Assembly: GCF_900102675.1 (NCBI RefSeq)
Contig: NZ_FMYX01000009.1
Location: 124,001 to 188,000, forward strand
Length of the DNA stretch: 64,000 nucleotides
Direction of reading: 5' to 3'
Source: Pseudomonas guariconensis
Lineage (GTDB): Bacteria; Pseudomonadota; Gammaproteobacteria; Pseudomonadales; Pseudomonadaceae
Position 1 is the first letter of the stretch, and the number at the start of each line of letters is the position of its first letter. Positions 59,605 to 64,000 of the stretch are shown piece after piece. A program made the translations under genes and the position numbers. Below the pieces are notes generated by a model that saw only the letters and a program-made list of their open reading frames with translations, searched no databases and was not told where the DNA came from.

Positions 59605-60791
59605 AGATCCGTTTCAGTGAGCAGGACGAGCGCTTTCGCCAGGAGGTCGCCCAATGGATGGCCGCCCACTTGCAGGGCGAGTTCGAAGCTCTGCGTTTTC
59701 GCGGCGGCCCGGGGGATGAGCACATGTTCCCCGAGGCGCGCAAAGCCTGGGAGCGCAAGCTCGCCGAGGGCGGCTGGACCTGCGTGGGCTGGGCGCCGGA
59801 GCATGGCGGGCGAGGGCTGTCGATCAGCCAGCAGGTGATCTTCCACGAAGAATACGCCCGCGCCGGAGGGCCCGGTCGTATGGGGCACATCGGCGAGGGC
59901 CTGGCCGGGCCGACCATCGCGGCGTTTGGCAGCGACGAACAGAAGCGGCGTTTCTTGCCGGGCATCGTCCAAGGCACCACGTTCTGGTGCCAGGGGTATT
60001 CGGAGCCGGGGGCAGGTTCGGACCTGGCGGCGGTGAAGACCCGCGCCGCACAGGATGCCAACGGCGACTGGCTGATCAACGGGCAGAAGGTCTGGACATC
60101 GCTGGCCCACGAATCGGACTGGTGTTTCGTGCTGGCCCGCACCGAGCCGGGCAGCGTCGGCCACCAGGGCTTGTCGTTCTTGCTGGTGCCGATGGACCAG
60201 CCGGGCATCAGCGTGCGGCCGATCGAGCAGATGACCGGCACCTCGGAGTTCAACGAGGTGTTCTTCGACGACGCCCGCACCGAGGCGTCGAACATCGTCG
60301 GCCAGCCGGGCGAGGGCTGGAAGATCGCCATGGCGTTGCTGGGCTTCGAGCGCGGCGTGTCCACCCTGGGCCAGCAGATGCAGTTCCAGAACGAGCTCGA
60401 CGAGATCATCGCCATCGCTCGTACCAACGGCGCCGACCGTGACCCGCACCTGCGCCAGCGCCTGGCCGAGGCGTGGTGTGGCCTGCGCATCCTGCGCTAC
60501 AACTCGCTGCGCATGCTCTCCGGGCCTCAGGACGGCACGCTGCGCCGCGAGGCGACCATCTACAAGCTGGGCTGGTCGAGCTGGCACGCCAGCCTCGGCA
60601 AGCTGGCCATGGACGTGCTCGGCCCCCAGGCCGAGTTGCTCGAGGCTGCGCCGTATCAGCTCAACCGCCTGCAATCGCTGTATCTGTTCAGCCGCGCCGA
60701 CACCCTGTACGGCGGCAGCAACGAGATCCAGCGCAACATCATCGCCGAACGCGCCCTGGGCATGCCCCGGGAGCCGCGCCCGCGTCCCTGA
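59601..60791 (+). CDS. Acyl-CoA dehydrogenase, catalytic-type subunit
   Basis: A 396-residue acyl-CoA dehydrogenase with the full FAD-binding blocks CQGYSEPGAGSDLAAVKTRA, GQKVWTSLAHESDW and GGSNEIQRNIIAERALGM. Together with the preceding divergent subunit it probably forms a heteromer acting on a CoA ester of the steroid C/D-ring or side chain. ATG at 59601 overlaps the upstream stop. Confidence 0.85.
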   Translation: MKIRFSEQDERFRQEVAQWMAAHLQGEFEALRFRGGPGDEHMFPEARKAWERKLAEGGWTCVGWAPEHGGRGLSISQQVIFHEEYARAGGPGRMGHIGEGLAGPTIAAFGSDEQKRRFLPGIVQGTTFWCQGYSEPGAGSDLAAVKTRAAQDANGDWLINGQKVWTSLAHESDWCFVLARTEPGSVGHQGLSFLLVPMDQPGISVRPIEQMTGTSEFNEVFFDDARTEASNIVGQPGEGWKIAMALLGFERGVSTLGQQMQFQNELDEIIAIARTNGADRDPHLRQRLAEAWCGLRILRYNSLRMLSGPQDGTLRREATIYKLGWSSWHASLGKLAMDVLGPQAELLEAAPYQLNRLQSLYLFSRADTLYGGSNEIQRNIIAERALGMPREPRPRP

Positions 60792-60806
60792 TCGAGGAGT
60801 CTTCGC

Positions 60807-61589
60807 ATGTCCGTTCCACACTATGTTCCCGGCCATGGCCTGCTGCGCGGCAAGTCGGTGCTGATCACCGCTGCGGCCGGTTCCGGCATCGGTTTTTCTG
60901 CCGCCTTGCGTGCGGCCGAGGAGGGCTGCCGGGCCCTGATGATCAGTGACATCCACGAAGGCCGGCTCAATGAAGCGGTCACGCGCATCCGCGAGGCCAC
61001 CGGCCTTGCCCAGGTGCATGGGCGCCTGTGCAATGTCACCGACGAAGATCAGGTGCGTACCCTGGTCGAGGTCGCCGAGGGTACCTTGGGCGGCGTCGAT
61101 GTGCTGATCAACAACGCCGGCCTGGGTGGGTCGCGGGCACTGGTGGAGATGCCCGACGATGAATGGAACCGGGTGCTCGATGTGACCCTCACCGGCACCA
61201 TGCGCATGACCCGCGCCATGCTGCCGTACATGATGGCGCGTCGCGCCGGCGTCATCGTCAACAACGCCTCGGTGCTCGGCTGGCGCGCGCAGAAGCAACA
61301 GGCTCACTACGCCGCGGCCAAGGCCGGGGTCATGGCCCTGACGCGCTGCGCGGCGGTGGAAGCTGCCGAGCATGGCATCCGCATCAACGCGGTGAGCCCG
61401 AGCATCGCCATGCACGATTTTCTCGCCCGCTCCGCGCCCCAGGCGGTGCTCGACCAGCTGGCGGCCAACGAGGCCTTTGGCCGCGCCGCCGAGGTGTGGG
61501 AAGTGGCCAACGTGATGATGTTCCTGGCCAGCGACTACAGCTCGTACATGACCGGCGAAGTGCTGTCGGTTTCCAGCCAGAGGGCCTGA
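60807..61589 (+). CDS. ipdF: IpdF-like short-chain dehydrogenase
   Basis: A 260-residue SDR with LLRGKSVLITAAAGSGIGF, NNAGLGGSRALVEM and catalytic YAAAK. The N-terminus with HGLLRGK resembles IpdF, which oxidises the 5-hydroxyl of the indane CoA ester in HIP degradation. It lies 15 bases after the ACAD and 2 bases before the MaoC gene. Confidence 0.83.
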   Translation: MSVPHYVPGHGLLRGKSVLITAAAGSGIGFSAALRAAEEGCRALMISDIHEGRLNEAVTRIREATGLAQVHGRLCNVTDEDQVRTLVEVAEGTLGGVDVLINNAGLGGSRALVEMPDDEWNRVLDVTLTGTMRMTRAMLPYMMARRAGVIVNNASVLGWRAQKQQAHYAAAKAGVMALTRCAAVEAAEHGIRINAVSPSIAMHDFLARSAPQAVLDQLAANEAFGRAAEVWEVANVMMFLASDYSSYMTGEVLSVSSQRA

Positions 61590-61591
61590 AC

Positions 61592-62050
61592 ATGGCGCGT
61601 ATCTTCCGCACACCCGAGGCGTTGCACGAAGCGGTGGGCCAGGAGCTTGGCAAAAGCGACTGGTTGCGCATCGACCAGGCGCGCATCGACCTGTTCGCCG
61701 AGGCCAGTGGCGACCACCAATGGATCCACGTCGATCCCGAGCGCGCGGCCCAGGGGCCATTCGGCGCCTGCATCGCCCACGGCTACCTGAGCCTGTCGCT
61801 GGTCAACCTGTTCTTGCCGCAGATCATCGAAGTTCAGGGCATCGCCATGGGCGTCAACTATGGTTGTGAACGTGTGCGTTTTCCGTCGGTGGTGCGTGTG
61901 GGGTCGCGGGTGCGCGGCAGTGCCTTGCTGGTCTCGACCGAGGCGGTCGGCAGCGGGGTGCAGGCGGTGATCCGCGTCAGCGTCGAGATCGAAGGCCAGG
62001 AGCGTCCTGGCTGCGTGGTCGACACCATCAGCCGGTACTACCCGGCATGA
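61592..62050 (+). CDS. MaoC-like enoyl-CoA hydratase
   Basis: A 152-residue hotdog-fold hydratase. FAEASGDHQWIHVDPERA carries the Asp-His catalytic pair of R-specific enoyl-CoA hydratases, and the AHGYLSLSLVNLF helix follows. It would hydrate an unsaturated steroid-derived CoA ester. It lies 2 bases after the SDR and 19 before the thiolase, forming a beta-oxidation-like set. Confidence 0.88.
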   Translation: MARIFRTPEALHEAVGQELGKSDWLRIDQARIDLFAEASGDHQWIHVDPERAAQGPFGACIAHGYLSLSLVNLFLPQIIEVQGIAMGVNYGCERVRFPSVVRVGSRVRGSALLVSTEAVGSGVQAVIRVSVEIEGQERPGCVVDTISRYYPA

Positions 62051-62069
62051 GTCATCCAAGGAGTCCAGC

Positions 62070-63272
62070 ATGAACGAAGCAGTGATCGTTTCCACGGCGC
62101 GTACGCCCATCGGCAAGGCCTTTCGCGGCGCCTTCAACGACACCGAGGCCCCGACCCTGGGTGGCCACGTGGTAGCCGAAGCGGTACGCCGCGCAGGCAT
62201 CGCGCCGGACGAAGTGGACGATGTGATCATCGGCGCCGCCGCCCAGCAGGGCACTCAGGCCTATAACCTTGGGCGCCTGTGCGCCACGGCCGCCGGGCTG
62301 CCGGTGCAGGTGTCCGGCATGGCGGTGGAGCGCCAGTGCGCCTCGGGCCTGATGAGCATCGCCATCGCTGCCAAGGGCATCCTCTGCAACGAGCTCGACA
62401 TTGCCGTGGCCGGTGGCCTGGAGTCGATCTCCCTGGTGCAGAACAAGCACAAGAACCTCTACCGCTGGCAGTCCACCCTGGTGCGTGAACGTGACCCGCG
62501 GGCCTACATCCCGATGCTCGAGACCGGCGAAATCGTCGCCCAGCGCTACGGCATCACCCGTGAAGAACAGGATGCCTACAGCCTGCAGAGCCAACTGCGC
62601 ACCGCCAGCGCGCAACAGGGCGGGCGCTTCGACCTGGAACTGGCGCCGTTGACCACCCAGAAACTGATCGTCGACAAGGCCAGCGGCGAGAGCCGTCATG
62701 AAGCGGTGACCCTGTTGCAGGACGAGTGCAACCGCCCCGACACCACCGCCGCCAGCCTGGCGGCCCTGGAGCCGGTGTGGGGGGGCGGGCAGTGGACCGA
62801 AGCCGGGCGTTTCATCACCGCTGGCAACGCCTCCCAGCTCTCGGACGGCGCCTCGGCCTCGGTGCTGATGAGCGCGCGCTTGGCCGAGCAGCGCGGGTTG
62901 CAACCGCTGGGTATCTATCGCGGGCTGGCGGTGGCCGGTTGCGAGGCCGACGAGATGGGCATCGGGCCGGTGTACGCGATCCCCAAACTGCTCAAGCGCC
63001 ATGGCCTGAAGGTCGATGACATCGGCCTGTGGGAGCTCAACGAAGCGTTCGCCTGCCAGGTGCTGTACTGCCGCGACACACTGGGCATCGACAACGACCG
63101 CCTCAATGTCAACGGCGGCGCAATTGCCATTGGCCACCCGTTTGGCATGTCGGGGGCGCGGATGGTCGGGCATGGGTTGATCGAGGGTAAACGCCGGGGT
63201 GTGCGCTATGTGGTGGTGAGCATGTGCATCGGCGGTGGCATGGGCGCTGCTGCGCTGTTCGAGGTGGCTTGA
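62070..63272 (+). CDS. Acetyl-CoA acyltransferase (thiolase)
   Basis: A 400-residue thiolase. The acylated cysteine is C90 in VERQCASGLMS; GGAIAIGHPFGMSGARM carries the histidine, and SMCIGGGMGAAALFE the second cysteine. It closes the beta-oxidation set with the ACADs and MaoC protein. The ksi gene starts 1 base after its stop. Substrate unknown; a side-chain or C/D-ring beta-keto acyl-CoA is likely. Confidence 0.9.
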   Translation: MNEAVIVSTARTPIGKAFRGAFNDTEAPTLGGHVVAEAVRRAGIAPDEVDDVIIGAAAQQGTQAYNLGRLCATAAGLPVQVSGMAVERQCASGLMSIAIAAKGILCNELDIAVAGGLESISLVQNKHKNLYRWQSTLVRERDPRAYIPMLETGEIVAQRYGITREEQDAYSLQSQLRTASAQQGGRFDLELAPLTTQKLIVDKASGESRHEAVTLLQDECNRPDTTAASLAALEPVWGGGQWTEAGRFITAGNASQLSDGASASVLMSARLAEQRGLQPLGIYRGLAVAGCEADEMGIGPVYAIPKLLKRHGLKVDDIGLWELNEAFACQVLYCRDTLGIDNDRLNVNGGAIAIGHPFGMSGARMVGHGLIEGKRRGVRYVVVSMCIGGGMGAAALFEVA

Positions 63273-63273
63273 G

Positions 63274-63660
63274 ATGGGCCTGCCGACGCCAGAGCAGGTG
63301 CAGGTGCGCATGCAGCGTTACGTCGAGCTGGTGGACGCCGGGGACATCGACGGCATCCTGGCGTTGTACGCCGAGGATGCCACCGTCGAAGACCCGGTGG
63401 GCCAGCCGCCGTTGCGTGGGATGGACGCGATCAGTGCGTTCTATCGGCAAGGGTTGGGGCAGATGAATGTGTCCGCAGCCCTCACCGGACCTGTGCGCGC
63501 TACCCACAACGGCTGCGGCGCCGTGCCGTTTCGGGTGGACCTCACCTGGGACGGGCGCGAATGCTCGCTGCAGGTGATCGATGTGATGGAGTTCGATGAG
63601 CACGGCCTGATCCGCAGCATGAAGGCCTTCTGGAGCGAAGTGAACCTCCAGTCGCGTTGA
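63274..63660 (+). CDS. ksi: Steroid delta5-3-ketosteroid isomerase
   Basis: A 128-residue enzyme that moves the C5-C6 double bond of 3-keto-5-ene steroids to C4-C5 (EC 5.3.3.1). It matches the well-studied P. putida enzyme closely, with Y16 (general acid), D40 (base in ATVEDP) and D103 (in QVIDVMEFDEHG) at the same numbering. It is 1 base after the thiolase. This gene is the strongest proof that the cluster acts on steroids. Confidence 0.96.
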   Translation: MGLPTPEQVQVRMQRYVELVDAGDIDGILALYAEDATVEDPVGQPPLRGMDAISAFYRQGLGQMNVSAALTGPVRATHNGCGAVPFRVDLTWDGRECSLQVIDVMEFDEHGLIRSMKAFWSEVNLQSR

Positions 63661-63664
63661 GAGC

Positions 63665-63832
63665 GATTGCACCGGCTACGCCGGTGTTCGCGGGTGAATC
63701 GGAGCGCCGAACCGCCGCTCCCACAGGTGCTACGCTGCGTTCTGGTCTGTGGAGTCGGTGCAAATGGGGCTGCTTTGCAGCCCATCGCAGGCTTTGCCTG
63801 CGTCTACGAGAGCGGATTTACCCGCGAACACC
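63665..63832. repeat. REP-like elements between ksi and the last SDR
   Basis: Several palindromes: CACCGGC-TAC-GCCGGTG near 63670, GGGCTGC-TTT-GCAGCCC near 63767, and a TTCGCGGGT / ACCCGCGAA pair facing each other. They fill the gap between the convergent genes. Confidence 0.7.
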
Positions 63833-63865
63833 GGGAAGTCCTCGGCGCTTTTCGCTGTGCCCAGG

Positions 63866-64000
63866 TCACTGGCTTTTCGCCGCATCGAGGAAAGCCGGGC
63901 GTTCGCCGCCGCCATGCACCATCAGGTCGGCGCCGCTGACATAGCGGGCGAGCGGCGACGCCAGGTACAGGCAGGTGTCGCCGATGTCGTCCGGCTCGGC
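63866..64000 (-). CDS. Short-chain dehydrogenase, C-terminal fragment at window edge
   Basis: The last 44 residues of an SDR are visible on the minus strand: DDIGDTCLYLASPLARYVSG, then GADLMVHGGGERPAFLDAAK and the stop at 63866. The YVSGADLMVHGGG end is typical of SDR C-termini. The rest lies outside the window. Its orientation, convergent with ksi, suggests a separate unit; steroid involvement is possible. Confidence 0.8.
   Translation of the reverse strand, partial: AEPDDIGDTCLYLASPLARYVSGADLMVHGGGERPAFLDAAKSQ

Noticed and set aside
59538..61760. A 740-codon open frame on the minus strand
   Set aside because: It is antisense to the ACAD, IpdF and MaoC genes, with no family features.
1..64000. 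CRISPR arrays, tRNA or rRNA genes, insertion sequences or phage genes
   Set aside because: No repeat-spacer pattern, cloverleaf-like sequence, transposase or integrase was recognised in the window.

Overview
The window looks like the chromosome of a Pseudomonas of the P. putida group. It is high in GC, carries putida-type REP palindromes with the TTCGCGGGTAAAC core, and encodes a delta5-3-ketosteroid isomerase whose catalytic residues fall at the same positions as in the P. putida enzyme. No rRNA, tRNA, IS element or CRISPR array was seen.

Layout. 1-3.4 kb: an HNH endonuclease cut by the window edge, a GAF-GGDEF protein and a glutaminase. 3.5-12.2 kb: an amino-acid island with a gamma-family PLP lyase, permease, LysR, threonine-synthase-like protein, Lrp, homoserine-dehydrogenase-like protein, aldehyde dehydrogenase and RidA; I read it as a possible homoserine or related amino-acid catabolic locus. 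12.2-14.5 kb: a GIY-YIG protein and two membrane proteins. 14.8-16.8 kb: an unknown protein with a hydrophobic glycine-rich stretch, followed by two paralogous small membrane proteins, a candidate membrane toxin/immunity locus. 16.9-22.3 kb: MetY, a 5'-nucleotidase, a TesR-like LuxR regulator and a phosphoethanolamine-transferase-like protein. 22.4-25.8 kb: a cysD-cysNC (APS/PAPS synthesis) pair and an SRPBCC protein. 26.0-29.5 kb: a TccC-type insecticidal toxin C component, preceded by a separate small protein homologous to its C-terminal toxin domain. 29.6-33.7 kb: DUF1214, sulfotransferase, SDR and DHH phosphoesterase. 33.8-63.7 kb: a steroid catabolic cluster with DUF1302/DUF1329, KstD, KshB, HsaA/B/C homologues, FadD3, IpdA/B/C, EchA20, acyl-CoA dehydrogenases, thiolases, IpdF, MaoC and ketosteroid isomerase.

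The main result is a shared regulatory motif. Twelve intergenic sites match TAGTCC-N4-GGACGATG, fully or in a degenerate form. Each lies 56-106 bp upstream of a start codon, with the TAGTCC half away from the gene it serves. They precede the LuxR regulator itself, cysD, the SRPBCC gene, the DUF1214-sulfotransferase operon, both sides of the DUF1302/kstD divergence, the SDR-fadD3 operon, both sides of the hsaB/hsaA divergence, the LLM monooxygenase, the hsaC-ipd operon and the last acyl-CoA dehydrogenase-to-ksi operon. I infer one steroid regulon, probably controlled by the TesR-like protein at 19.4-20.5 kb.

This regulon appears to contain a complete PAPS cycle: CysDNC to make PAPS, a sulfotransferase to use it, and a DHH phosphoesterase of the kind that can hydrolyse the PAP by-product. 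Sulfation as a part of bacterial steroid catabolism is the most novel hypothesis here. The indane (HIP) ring C/D module looks nearly complete. KshA, HsaD and HsaEFG are not in the window and must lie elsewhere if the pathway works.
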